From: Flavicella marina
Lineage (GTDB): Bacteria > Bacteroidota > Bacteroidia > Flavobacteriales > Flavobacteriaceae
Length of the DNA: 64,000 nt
Assembly: GCF_009193215.1 (NCBI RefSeq)
Contig: NZ_VYVA01000001.1
Location: forward strand, 868,001 to 932,000
Direction: 5' to 3'
This document shows, in pieces, positions 25,748 to 35,500 of this stretch. Under the pieces are notes generated by a model. It had not been told where the DNA came from. It saw only the letters and a list, made by a program, of their open reading frames with translations, and searched no databases. Both the position numbers and the translations under genes were made by a program. How positions within the stretch are numbered: position 1 is the first letter of the stretch; each line of letters begins with the position of its first letter.

Positions 25748-27205
25748 CTATTCGAATTCAATAAAATTAGTTGGATTAACTGAATACCCTTGGTACCACA
25801 TTTCAAAATGCAAATGTGGACCTGTACTATATTCTCCTGTTGAACCTGCCATAGAAATTACCTCTCCTGATTTCACCAAATCTCCTTGATTTCTATACAG
25901 TGTTTCGTTGTGTTTATAAACTGATACATATTTATTGGTATGTTCAATAATCACGACATAGCCTGTTTCTGCGTTCCATTCTGCAAATATAATAGTTCCA
26001 TCAGCAACCGCCTTTACCCCAGTTCCTTTCGTCACTGCTACGTCTACTGCAAAATGTTTTTCTTTGACATCAAATCCATCAGTGATGATTCCTTTTACAG
26101 GTGCAAAAAATACTACATCATCTTTGTGGCTCGTTTCAAAATCAAACAAATTAAAACGATCTTGACGTTCTACCTCTTCTCTAAAAATAGAATCTTTACT
26201 AGATATTACAAGCGCTTCTTCGTCAGCTTTATCTACTTCTTTAAAAGGTTTTTCGTTGGCCAATTCTCCAATTTTCTTTTGTTGTTGTGCTACCAACTGA
26301 AATGTTAAACTGTCTATCACGGCTTCTTTGCTGAACAACGTTGCATTCAGTTGTGTCAACTCTTTTTCATGCAGTGCAACCAAGTTTTTTTCGTTTTCAC
26401 GATATTCTTTTTCTAACAAGTTACGCAACTCTTTTTTCACTTGTTCTGTGTTTTTCTCCTGAGAAGAAATTGCTTTTTTATTATCTTTTGAAAGCGATTG
26501 CAAATTGTGTTTTGCTTCAATTTCTTTCAATGCCATTTGTTTATTTAAAGCTGATATCTGCTTGGTGTTATCAAGCAACTGTAGTTGTAATTTTTGAATA
26601 GAATCACGTTGTTGTTCAACAGTTGTTTCAAAAGAAAGCTTTAACTCTTCTAGATTTTTTTTATGAAGATCCTGCAGTGACACTTCAACACCTTGGTGTT
26701 TTTTCTGCAGTAAGTTCGTTTCATTTTTATAGTATGCTTTATAGGTACTATCCATCTCTTTTCGAACTTTAGCGATCAAAGATGCAATAGAATCGTTACG
26801 AACAGGAAATTTTAAATTTTCAGAGGATGCAGTTTCTAAGTTTTTGTACGGGAGATCAACATCAACTATGGTGTCTTCCCCCACTAAAATTGGACGCATT
26901 GCAGCTGTAAATTTTGTAAGTGTATTGACCTGAGCTTGCAACGAATCTACCTTATAAAACAGAAAGCTGGCTTGCTTTTTTAACTTAGTAGATGAGTATC
27001 CCGGGATGTATTCTTTGATTGGAGTAAATGCTATAATAAACACCGTAATTCCGACTAAAAGTATGCTAAAAACCCCACCAAATACAAAAACATTCAAACG
27101 AGTTAATTTAAACGAAAACCTCTCTTCAAATGAGGCCTCGTTTAAAACAACCAATCTAAATTTCTTGGTCAGTTTAGACTTTAATTTACTTTTTGTCTTT
27201 TTCAT
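25748..27205 (-). CDS. M23 family murein metallopeptidase, membrane-anchored
   Basis: A peptidoglycan endopeptidase that cuts peptide cross-links. The 485-residue protein has a basic N-terminus, one membrane segment at about 38-60, a coiled coil at about 75-330 and a C-terminal M23 domain with intact zinc ligands: HFAVD, the conserved YKHNE histidine, and HLHFE beginning at His464. The domain ends after VNPTNFIEF. This domain order is that of MepM/YebA-like enzymes, with the catalytic part in the periplasm. Its stop codon is immediately followed by the start of the GH3 gene. The intact site contrasts with the dead LytM domain at 13225. Confidence 0.94.
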   Translation of the reverse strand: MKKTKSKLKSKLTKKFRLVVLNEASFEERFSFKLTRLNVFVFGGVFSILLVGITVFIIAFTPIKEYIPGYSSTKLKKQASFLFYKVDSLQAQVNTLTKFTAAMRPILVGEDTIVDVDLPYKNLETASSENLKFPVRNDSIASLIAKVRKEMDSTYKAYYKNETNLLQKKHQGVEVSLQDLHKKNLEELKLSFETTVEQQRDSIQKLQLQLLDNTKQISALNKQMALKEIEAKHNLQSLSKDNKKAISSQEKNTEQVKKELRNLLEKEYRENEKNLVALHEKELTQLNATLFSKEAVIDSLTFQLVAQQQKKIGELANEKPFKEVDKADEEALVISSKDSIFREEVERQDRFNLFDFETSHKDDVVFFAPVKGIITDGFDVKEKHFAVDVAVTKGTGVKAVADGTIIFAEWNAETGYVVIIEHTNKYVSVYKHNETLYRNQGDLVKSGEVISMAGSTGEYSTGPHLHFEMWYQGYSVNPTNFIEFE

Positions 27206-27213
27206 TCTTAAAA

Positions 27214-27221
27214 CAAATATA
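27214..27221 (-). promoter_or_regulatory. Possible promoter -7 box of the M23 gene
   Basis: TATATTTG on the minus strand fits TAnnTTTG but lies only 8 bases upstream of the start codon, so the message would be almost leaderless. This is either a real short leader or a chance match. Confidence 0.3.
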
Positions 27222-27241
27222 CTAAGTATGTGATTTAAAAA

Positions 27242-27820
27242 TTATTTTTTGTAAAAATTCATTTCCTCCACATATTCCCATACGCTTTGCGGCAATAATG
27301 GTTGAATATTTTTGTTTGCCTTGATCATTTTTCTGATATGTGATGATGAAATCTCTACAATCGGTGCATCAATTTTGTGAATAGTATCTTTTGAAAAATC
27401 TCCATTTTTCTTTTTTTCAAAAACTCTTGGATACACATAAATATGATGGTTATTTACTATTTCTTCATGGTTTTTCCACTTGTGTAAACTCTGTAAATTG
27501 TCTTCACCCATGATCAAACTAAATTGATGCTTTGGGTATTTTTCTTGCACATGAACCAAGGTATTTATCGTGTACGATGGCTGTGGTAATTTGAACTCTA
27601 TATCTGAAGGTTTGATGTTTTCGTATCCTTCTGTTGCTCGATATACCATTTCAAAACGTTGGTAATTATCTAAAAGTGTTGCCTTTTTTTTGAAAGGATT
27701 GTGCGGTGTTACAACCATCCAAACTTCATCCAAATCAGAATTCTCTACCATATGATTGGCAATAATCAAATGCCCGATATGAATAGGATTAAATGTTCCG
27801 AAATAAAGACCTACGTTCAT
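27242..27820 (-). CDS. nadD: Nicotinate-nucleotide adenylyltransferase
   Basis: The enzyme joins nicotinate mononucleotide and ATP to give nicotinate adenine dinucleotide in NAD synthesis. GTFNPIHIGHLI near the N-terminus is the nucleotidyltransferase (T/H)xGH motif, and ISSSHIRKMI near the C-terminus is the second conserved motif. I choose the ATG at 27820 (192 residues) because it puts the motif 8 residues in, as in other NadD. The frame extends 30 bases further into gmk. The gap to gmk is then 7 bases, so gmk-nadD are co-transcribed. Confidence 0.95.
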   Translation of the reverse strand: MNVGLYFGTFNPIHIGHLIIANHMVENSDLDEVWMVVTPHNPFKKKATLLDNYQRFEMVYRATEGYENIKPSDIEFKLPQPSYTINTLVHVQEKYPKHQFSLIMGEDNLQSLHKWKNHEEIVNNHHIYVYPRVFEKKKNGDFSKDTIHKIDAPIVEISSSHIRKMIKANKNIQPLLPQSVWEYVEEMNFYKK

Positions 27821-27827
27821 TTTTTGA

Positions 27828-28400
27828 TTATTTTTTGGTAAAATTTGCAATCATCTCAAAAGCATCTTTTTTTGCTACTTCCAAATCATCATTGACCAAA
27901 ACAACATCAAAATCTTTGGCATAGCTAAGTTCTTTTTCTGCTTTTGCAACACGCTCAATAATTTTTTCTTCTGCATCTGTCTGACGGTGACGCAAACGTT
28001 TTTCCATTTCTTCTATTGAAGGTGGTTTTACAAAAACAGCCAATGTTTCCTCAGGAAATTGTTTTTTAATATTCAATCCACCAACCACATCAATATCGAA
28101 AACAACATGCTTTCCTAAACTCCAAATTCGCTCTAATTCAGACTTCAAAGTTCCATAGTAGGTATTCTCATAGACCTCTTCCCATTCTAAAAAAGCATCT
28201 TCATTTATTTTGGCTTTGAACTCATCAGGACTTAAAAAATAATAGTCCTTTCCGTTTTGTTCTTGTCCTCTAGGCTGACGTGATGTTGCAGAAATAGAAA
28301 AATCTAAAGACAATTCTTCTTGCGTTAATAAGTGTCTAACAATTGTCGTTTTACCCGAACCAGAAGGTGCCGAAAAAACAATCAGTTTTCCTTTTGCCAT
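27828..28400 (-). CDS. gmk: Guanylate kinase
   Basis: The enzyme converts GMP to GDP using ATP. The 190-residue product has the P-loop SAPSGSGKTTI (9-19), the GMP-binding ATSRQPRGQEQNGKDYYFL segment and the lid RLRHRQTDAEEKIIERVAKA. Length is normal. It lies between yicC (22-base gap) and nadD on the same strand, the order common in Bacteroidota. I see no unusual residue. Confidence 0.97.
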   Translation of the reverse strand: MAKGKLIVFSAPSGSGKTTIVRHLLTQEELSLDFSISATSRQPRGQEQNGKDYYFLSPDEFKAKINEDAFLEWEEVYENTYYGTLKSELERIWSLGKHVVFDIDVVGGLNIKKQFPEETLAVFVKPPSIEEMEKRLRHRQTDAEEKIIERVAKAEKELSYAKDFDVVLVNDDLEVAKKDAFEMIANFTKK

Positions 28401-28422
28401 TTGTTTGTTTCTTACTTCTTTA

Positions 28423-29280
28423 TTACAATATATTTAAAACTTGTTCTTTAATTTTCTCAAGTTCGTTTTTCATTTGCACCACTACCTGTTGCATGGTCGC
28501 ATAATTTGATTTAGACCCGGTAGTATTGATTTCTCGACCAATTTCTTGAACGATAAACCCTAATTTTTTACCATCCGATTTTTGATTATTCAGCTCTTCT
28601 AAAAAATAGTCTAAATGATTCGCCAAACGAACTTTCTCTTCATTGATATCAAGTTTTTCAAGATAGTAGATCAACTCTTGCTCAAATCTATTTTCATCAA
28701 TAGTAACTTTTAACTCATCAATTGCTTTTCTCAACCTATCTTTAACATGTGCCAAACGCTCTTCGTCAAGTTGTTCAATCTCCTGTAAAAATTCTTTTAT
28801 ATTTTCGATACGCTCTCTAAAATCAGCTTCTAAAGAATGTGCTTCATCTTTTCTGTATTGTACAATTTTCTCAATTGCTTCATCAATACCTTTATCAATT
28901 TCTTGCCATTCTGCTTCATCTACCTCTTCTCTAACTGTCTGTAGAGCATCTGGTAAACGCATGGCAATTTCTAAAAACTGAATCTCTTCTCCTTCTGACA
29001 ATTCCTTCAACTCTTTGACATAACTCCCTACCACCGTTTTATTAATTACAGTTTGTGTTTCTTCACCAGTCATTTCAACATAGATTGAAAAATCTACTTT
29101 TCCTCGAACTAAATTAGATGCTAGTTTTTTTCGAATACCCAACTCTTTCTCTCTGTAATAAGAGGGCATACGAGTATTTAGATCTAAATTTTTACTGTTT
29201 AAAGACTTTACTTCGATGGTAATTTTTTTGGTTGGTAGCTGTAACACTGTCTTCCCGTAACCAGTCATGGATTGTATCAT
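28423..29280 (-). CDS. yicC: YicC/YloC family endoribonuclease
   Basis: YicC-type proteins are endoribonucleases; in E. coli YicC is tied to degradation of a small RNA. The 285-residue product opens with IQSMTGYGK, the family signature, and ends with a coiled C-terminal region carrying GREINTTGSKSNYATMQQVVVQMKNELEKIKEQVLN, the best-conserved part. The ATG at 29280 is preferred over an upstream TTG in the same frame (29304), which would add eight residues that no relative needs. A -7 box lies 21 bases upstream. Confidence 0.94.
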   Translation of the reverse strand: MIQSMTGYGKTVLQLPTKKITIEVKSLNSKNLDLNTRMPSYYREKELGIRKKLASNLVRGKVDFSIYVEMTGEETQTVINKTVVGSYVKELKELSEGEEIQFLEIAMRLPDALQTVREEVDEAEWQEIDKGIDEAIEKIVQYRKDEAHSLEADFRERIENIKEFLQEIEQLDEERLAHVKDRLRKAIDELKVTIDENRFEQELIYYLEKLDINEEKVRLANHLDYFLEELNNQKSDGKKLGFIVQEIGREINTTGSKSNYATMQQVVVQMKNELEKIKEQVLNIL

Positions 29281-29301
29281 TGATTGCGTATAAAAATTAC
29301 G

Positions 29302-29309
29302 CAAATTTA
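29302..29309 (-). promoter_or_regulatory. Predicted promoter -7 box of yicC-gmk-nadD
   Basis: TAAATTTG on the minus strand matches TAnnTTTG. GCGTA (29286-29290) and TACGC (29298-29302) form an inverted repeat in the leader between this box and the start codon. Confidence 0.45.
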
Positions 29310-29391
29310 CTGTTTTTATACTAGACTACCATCTCACCAAACACAAGATATTTGACAGAAAAAAGGCGCTAAGATCTATCTCAAATTTCAA

Positions 29392-30285
29392 TTAATTTAT
29401 TGGCTTCGCAGCAGGCTTTGTCACTAAATACACCCCTACACAAATAAGCAAAGTAGTACCTATTTTCACTGCCGATAAGGTATCACTTCCAACAAGCAAG
29501 GCATATAGAGAAGCAAAAACCGGATGCAAATACACAAAAACACTTACAGTAGTAGGTTTTAGTTCGGTTAATGCGAATAAATTAAACATGTAATTGATAA
29601 AGGTGGTAAACACAACAATAAAAATCAATTCGAAATAAATGTGATTCGGCATAGTTACCCAATCAATCAAAAACAATTCGGAATACGAAAACGGCAACAC
29701 GATAAAAATACTAATTGTATACATCCATTTTATGATATGAATCGGGTTGTATTTTGCCAATAATTTTTTAACTACCACTAAATACAACCCAAAAAAAGCA
29801 GCATTTAAGAAAACATAAAAATTACCAAGTATAGAACCTGCACCCCCCTTTAAATCATGTTTATAGGTAATTAAAATATAGGCTCCAATAAGTCCGACCA
29901 ACAAACCTATAATTTTTGTTTTGCTCAATTTTTCTTTTAAAAGTATGATAGAGAAGATAAAAACCATTAAAGGTGTCACTACAGCAATTGCCGAGGCCAC
30001 AATAGGCAAAGCTGTATTCAATCCTTTATAAAAAAACAGCATATTCATACTCGTCCCCAACAATGCACAAAGCAACAAACGCGCATAATCTTTTGGCTGA
30101 ATTTTCTGATTTTTTATAAAAAAACTAACCGCCCAAAACAAAGCAGCAGAGCCGATAACCCTAAAAAATATCAAAGCATAGGGTAGTATATATAGTGGCA
30201 TTACATCTTTGGCAACGGTATATGAAACACCATAAATAATGGCTGTTGAAAAAGCTGCAAATAGTGCTAAAAGACGTAAGTTCAT
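29392..30285 (-). CDS. EamA/DMT family transporter
   Basis: The 297-residue membrane protein shows ten hydrophobic segments arranged as two five-helix EamA halves, each about 140 residues. Examples are AVVTPLMVFIFSIILL in half one and TVSVFVYLHPVFASLYAL in half two. Members export amino acids, metabolites or drugs. The substrate is not visible. A stretch after the second half ends in basic residues, as usual for the cytoplasmic tail. It is divergent from the GT9 gene, sharing 106 bp. Confidence 0.93.
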   Translation of the reverse strand: MNLRLLALFAAFSTAIIYGVSYTVAKDVMPLYILPYALIFFRVIGSAALFWAVSFFIKNQKIQPKDYARLLLCALLGTSMNMLFFYKGLNTALPIVASAIAVVTPLMVFIFSIILLKEKLSKTKIIGLLVGLIGAYILITYKHDLKGGAGSILGNFYVFLNAAFFGLYLVVVKKLLAKYNPIHIIKWMYTISIFIVLPFSYSELFLIDWVTMPNHIYFELIFIVVFTTFINYMFNLFALTELKPTTVSVFVYLHPVFASLYALLVGSDTLSAVKIGTTLLICVGVYLVTKPAAKPIN

Positions 30286-30391
30286 TTACTGATATTTTTA
30301 ATACAAAGATGCGTACTATTTTTGTGATGTGTTATATTTATTTGAATACTTTCTAGCAAATAATGTACTTTTACTGACAACAATTTCAACT

Positions 30392-31426
30392 ATGGAAAAC
30401 AAGAAACACCTCTTAGTTATTCGTCTATCAGCAATGGGCGATGTTGCGATGACAGCTATTGTAATCAAAGCGTTTGTAGCACAAAACAAAAACGCAAAAA
30501 TCACTGTGCTCTCAAGAGCTTTTTTAAAGCCTATTTTCGATGACATTCCGAATGTTGACTTTTATGTTGCCGACACTAACGGAAGACACAAAGGTGTTTT
30601 TGGTATCTATAAATTGTATCGAGAACTAAAAAAACTTCAAATTGATGCCGTTGCTGACTTACATAATGTAATGCGCTCTAAACTTTTAACCTTGTTTTTT
30701 ACAGGTACTAAAAGTGCGACACTAAACAAAGGTCGTGCAGAAAAAAAAGCTTTAACCTCCCTAAAGAACAAAATATTCAAACCTTTGAAAAGCACTCACG
30801 AACGTTATGCTGATGTGTTTAGAGCTTTAGGGTATGAATTAGACCTCTCTAAAACTGCTTTTTCTAAACCTAAATCTTTAAACGACTCATTAAAATCTAT
30901 CATCGGAAATACGACAAAAAAACTTGTTGGTATTGCTCCTTTTGCACAACACAACAGCAAAGCATACCCTTTAGATTTGATGGAGCAAATCATAAAAAAA
31001 CTCTCAGAAAAAGAGAATAATACTATTTTATTATTTGGGGGTGGAGCGAAAGAAGTAGATGCATTGTCTACAATTGCCAATCGATACAAAAACACCATTT
31101 GCATCGCAGGAAAAATAAAACTGAAAGAAGAATTATTACTTATCTCAAATTTAGATTGTATGCTGAGTATGGATTCTGGAAACGGTCATTTTTCTGCACT
31201 TTATGGCGTACCAACAGTGACGCTGTGGGGAGGAACACATCCTTATGCTGGTTTTACACCTTTTAACCAACCAAAAGAAAATTCATTTATTCCTGATTTA
31301 AAAAAGTATCCTCATATCCCTTACACTGTTTACGGAAACAAAATGCTTGAAGGATATGAGGATGCTATGAGAACTATTGAACCAGAAAAAGTTTGCAATA
31401 GAATTAATAAAATAATCTCGGCATAA
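30392..31426 (+). CDS. Glycosyltransferase family 9 (ADP-heptose:LPS heptosyltransferase type)
   Basis: This peripheral inner-membrane enzyme transfers a heptose or related sugar to lipopolysaccharide core. From the ATG at 30392 it has 344 residues and begins KHLLVIRLSAMGDVAMTAI, the GT9 N-terminal signature that also binds the acceptor. The C-terminal half has SMDSGNGHFSALYGVPTVTLWG, which contains the donor-binding residues. The frame is open upstream to a GTG, but no homologue needs those residues. GT9 is certain. Heptose as donor is inferred from the family. Confidence 0.92.
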   Translation: MENKKHLLVIRLSAMGDVAMTAIVIKAFVAQNKNAKITVLSRAFLKPIFDDIPNVDFYVADTNGRHKGVFGIYKLYRELKKLQIDAVADLHNVMRSKLLTLFFTGTKSATLNKGRAEKKALTSLKNKIFKPLKSTHERYADVFRALGYELDLSKTAFSKPKSLNDSLKSIIGNTTKKLVGIAPFAQHNSKAYPLDLMEQIIKKLSEKENNTILLFGGGAKEVDALSTIANRYKNTICIAGKIKLKEELLLISNLDCMLSMDSGNGHFSALYGVPTVTLWGGTHPYAGFTPFNQPKENSFIPDLKKYPHIPYTVYGNKMLEGYEDAMRTIEPEKVCNRINKIISA

Positions 31427-31477
31427 TCACTAAAACTAACGATAGTAGAAACTTCTAAAGCTTATCCCTAATACATC

Positions 31478-32092
31478 TTATGCTTCTTTCGGAAAAATTT
31501 TATTCCCAAAAAAGATTAAAATACCAACACCAATCGTAATAGCTGAATCTGCTACATTAAAAATGGCATTGAAAAATGTAAAGTTTTTACCTCCGAATTT
31601 AGGAATCCAAGTTGGTAAAATTCCTTCCCAAATCGGAAAGTAAAGCATATCAACTACTTTTCCATGAAAGACCTTACCATAAGGATCTGATGAAAAAAGT
31701 GATGCAATTTGATAATTAGAATGATCAAAAATAACTCCGTAAAAAACAGAGTCAATAATATTCCCTAGCGCTCCTGCAAATATCAAAGCAACTGCTACAA
31801 CCAATAGAGAATGAGCATTTTTCTTCACAGAAATATACAACCAATAACCTATTCCAACGATCGCACACAAACGGAACAATGTTAGAAACAACTTACCAGT
31901 TTCACCTCCAATTTCAGCACCCCAAGCAGCTCCATTGTTTTCAATAAAATGAATTCTAAACCAATCGAAAACATAAATCTCTTCACCCAACATAAAATTA
32001 GTTTTGATCCAAATTTTGCTGATTTGATCGATTGCCAAAACTGCTATAATTAACAAGATTGCTTTTTTCAAAATAGGTATATTTTTATACAA
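31478..32092 (-). CDS. lspA: Lipoprotein signal peptidase (signal peptidase II)
   Basis: This inner-membrane aspartic protease cleaves prolipoproteins after lipid attachment. The 204-residue protein has four membrane segments and the two catalytic aspartates in NIIDSVFYGVIF and FNVADSAITIG. It is longer than the roughly 160 residues of E. coli LspA, as is usual in Bacteroidota, which add an insertion between segments. The start is TTG at 32092; there is no ATG or GTG between it and the in-frame stop at 32108, and the first 20 residues agree with the family. An 11-bp hairpin in the leader ends on the first base of that TTG. Many lipoproteins in this window would be its substrates. Confidence 0.95.
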   Translation of the reverse strand: MYKNIPILKKAILLIIAVLAIDQISKIWIKTNFMLGEEIYVFDWFRIHFIENNGAAWGAEIGGETGKLFLTLFRLCAIVGIGYWLYISVKKNAHSLLVVAVALIFAGALGNIIDSVFYGVIFDHSNYQIASLFSSDPYGKVFHGKVVDMLYFPIWEGILPTWIPKFGGKNFTFFNAIFNVADSAITIGVGILIFFGNKIFPKEA

Positions 32093-32127
32093 AACAACTT
32101 CTCTATTTCACAATAAAGAAGTTGTTT
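32092..32127 (-). promoter_or_regulatory. Hairpin over the lspA start region
   Basis: AAACAACTTCT (32092-32102) and AGAAGTTGTTT (32117-32127) are exact reverse complements around a 14-base loop, between the dksA stop (32150) and the lspA start. In the message the 3' arm ends at the first base of the TTG start codon, so it would cover the ribosome binding site. A weak U-rich stretch (UUUUGUAU) follows, so it could also serve as an imperfect terminator of dksA. Confidence 0.5.
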
Positions 32128-32149
32128 CTAAAATTATTAGTGCGAAAAT

Positions 32150-32533
32150 TTACGATTGTTTCTTTTTCGCTTCAATACTCAAAGTGGCATGAGGAACTAA
32201 TTTCAAACGTTCTTTTTGAATCAGGTTTCCTGTTACTCTACACACTCCGTATGTTTTATTTTCAATACGCAATAAGGCATTTTTCAAATCACGAATAAAC
32301 TTTTCTTGACGAATTGCCAATTGTACGTTTGCTTCTTTTGCCATTGTTTCAGCTCCTTCTTCAAAAGCTTTAAACGTTGGTGAAGTATCGTCTGTACCGT
32401 TGGTACTATCATTTTTATATGCATCGTTCAAGATGTCTAAATCTTCTTGCGCTCTTGCAATTTTCTTTAAAATGATTTCTTTGAATTCATTTAAATCATC
32501 TTCTCCGTATTGTACTCTTACGTTTTCTTCCAT
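32150..32533 (-). CDS. TraR/DksA-family protein lacking the zinc-finger cysteines
   Basis: DksA-type proteins enter the secondary channel of RNA polymerase and change promoter output. The 127-residue protein has an N-terminal coiled coil (residues about 10-85) and the C-terminal YGVCRVTGNLIQKERLKLVPHATLSIEAK region. Canonical DksA has four zinc cysteines at CxxC...CxxC. Only the first is here, as the other three positions read Thr, Thr or Ser and Ala or Glu. The hydrophobic and basic pattern around them is kept. This fits what I recall of flavobacterial DksA homologues, so it is probably a lineage feature, not a mutation. Located between ileS and lspA, in the usual order. Confidence 0.85.
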   Translation of the reverse strand: MEENVRVQYGEDDLNEFKEIILKKIARAQEDLDILNDAYKNDSTNGTDDTSPTFKAFEEGAETMAKEANVQLAIRQEKFIRDLKNALLRIENKTYGVCRVTGNLIQKERLKLVPHATLSIEAKKKQS

Positions 32534-32537
32534 AGTT

Positions 32538-35500
32538 TTAGTTTTTACTAATCAGCAATTTGCTCTTGATATCATCAAATTCAATCTCTACACCTTCAGA
32601 AATTGATGCAGCAAACTCTAATGAGTCAGTTAGCGTTTCTGTTTTGATGTAAGCTTCGTTTTCTAACACTGCTTCTTTTAAAACAGCATTGTCTTCGATA
32701 GATAATTGAATTTTATCCGTAACCTCAAACCCTGAATCTTTACGAATATTCTGGATGCGATTGATCAACTCTCTCGCAATTCCTTCTTTCTTAAGTTGCT
32801 CACTTATAGTAACATCCAAAGCTACAGTTAAGCCTCCTTGATTTGCAACCAACCAACCTTCAATATCTTGTGAAGAAATCTCCACTTCATCTGTGGTTAA
32901 ATCTACAAATTTTCCATTTATTTCTAAAGAAATTTTTCCATCTTTTTCAAGTGTTGCAATATCTTCTTGTGTGAATTTTTGCACTGCAGCACCCACAAAA
33001 CGCATGTCTTTACCATACTTAGGCCCTAGCACTTTAAAGTTTGGCTTGATGTTTTTTACCAAAATTCCAGAAGCATCGTCAATCAACTCAATTTCTTTAA
33101 CATTTACCTCTGAAATAATCAAATTCTGAATTGCCAAAATATCTTCGCGATCTCTTTCGTCTAAAATCGGAATCATAACGCGTTGCAATGGCTGTCTAAC
33201 CTTGATCATTTCTTTTTTACGCAACGACAATACCATAGAAGAAATCTGTTGCGCCTTTTGCATTTTTCTCTCTAACGTTTCATCAATAGATGCTTCGTTA
33301 GCAACAGGAAAGTCATCTAAATGAATTGATTCTTGACCCGCACCTACAGCGTTCGATAAATCTTTGTACAAGTTGTCCATAAAGAAAGGTGCAATTGGAG
33401 CTCCTAACTTAGCTACAGTAATCATACAAGTATACAATGTTTGGTATGCAGATATTTTATCATGCTCATACTCTCCTTTCCAGAAGCGTCTTCTACTCAA
33501 ACGAACGTACCAGTTACTCAAGTTCTCAGTAACAAAATCTTGAATTGCTCTTGCGGCTTTTGTTGGCTCGTATGCTGCGTAAAATTTATCTACATTCTTA
33601 ACCAAAGTATTTAATTCTGACAACACCCATCTATCTATTTCTGGTCTGTCTGCAATTGCAATATCAGCTTCAGCATAACTAAAGTTATCTAAATTAGCAT
33701 ATAATGAGAAGAACGAATAGGTATTGTAAAGCGTTCCGAAAAACTTTCTACGCACCTCGTCGACACCATCTAAATCAAATTTCAAGTTATCCCATGGATT
33801 TGCATTCGCAATCATGTACCAACGCGTAGCATCTGGTCCATATTTATCCATGGTAGCAAAAGGGTCAATTCCGTTTCCTAAACGTTTCGACATTTTTTTA
33901 CCGTGCTTGTCTAATACCAAACCATTCGAAACAACATTTTTATAAGCAACAGAATCGAAAACCATTGTTCCGATGGCGTGCAAGGTATAGAACCAACCAC
34001 GTGTTTGATCTACTCCTTCAGCAATAAAGTCTGCTGGAAAAAACTTATTGTTATCAATCAGTTCTTTATTTTCAAAAGGATAGTGCCATTGTGCATACGG
34101 CATTGACCCTGAATCGAACCAAACATCAATCAAATCAGACTCTCTTTTCATCGGTTTCCCTGATGGAGATACCAATGTGATTTGATCAACAATATTCTTA
34201 TGTAAATCTATTTTATCGTAGTTCTCTTCAGACATATCACCTACCACAAAGTCAGCAAATACATCTTTCGACTCTACTCCTGCCTCGATGGCTTTGTTGA
34301 TTTCTGTTTTCAATTCTTCAACCGAACCAATCAAAATCTCTTCAGCTCCATCTTCTGTTCTCCAGATTGGCAGAGGAATTCCCCAATAACGCGAACGAGA
34401 TAAGTTCCAATCATTAGCATTTTTCAACCAGTTTCCGAAACGACCTTCACCTGTTGATTTAGGTTTCCAGTTGATTGTTTCGTTTAAGTCGAACATCTCA
34501 TCTCTTTTCTCGGTTACTTTTACAAACCAAGAATCTAGTGGATAATACAAAACAGGCTTATCTGTTCTCCAACAATGCGGGTAACTGTGCTTGTATTTTT
34601 CTACGTTAAATGCTTTATTTTCTTCTTTTAATTGAATGGCAATTTCTACATCTACAGATCTATCTGGAGCTTCACCATCATTATAATACTCGTTTTTCAC
34701 ATATTTACCAGCATAGGGTCCAACATGTGATGTAAATTTCCCTTGCAAATCTACTAACGGAATTGGATTCTCATTTTCGTCTAACACTAGCATTGGTGGA
34801 ACTTCTGGAGTAGCTTGTTTCGCTACCAAAGCATCATCTGCACCAAATGTAGGAGCTGTATGCACGATACCTGTACCATCTTCTGTTGTAACAAAATCAC
34901 CCGAAATTACTCTAAATGCATTTTCAGGATTTTGATAGGGCAATGCGTATGGCAATAATTGCTCGAATTTTGAACCTACCAACTCTTTTCCAACATAAGC
35001 GTCAACTATTACAAAAGGTATTTTTTTATCTCCTTTTGCGTAATTAGACAATTCCGATTCGTTTTCTACCGCAACGAATTTTTTTCCGAATTGTTTGCCT
35101 ACCAAAGCTGTTGCTAGAATTACAGTTATTGGCTCAAACGTATATTGATTGAAAGACTTTACTGCAACATATTCAATTTTTGGCCCTACTGTCAATGCCG
35201 TATTCGAAGGCAAAGTCCATGGAGTTGTGGTCCAAGCTAAGAAATGTACATCACCATCTAAATTTTGTAATTTTTCTGGCAAGGTGTTTTTTACCGCCTT
35301 GAATTGTGCCACGATAGTTGTATCTGTAACATCTTGGTAAGCACCTGGCTGATTGATTTCATGAGAACTCAAACCTGTACCAGCTTTTGGAGAATACGGT
35401 TGAATTGTATATCCTTTGTACAACAGATTTTTCTTGTACAACTGAGACAACAACCACCAAACAGATTCCATATATTTAGGCTTGTAAGTAACATATGGAT

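Noticed and set aside
25940-26308. A 122-codon open frame opposite the M23 gene
   Set aside because: Low-complexity antisense of a coiled-coil region in an AT-rich genome. No start signal or domain.
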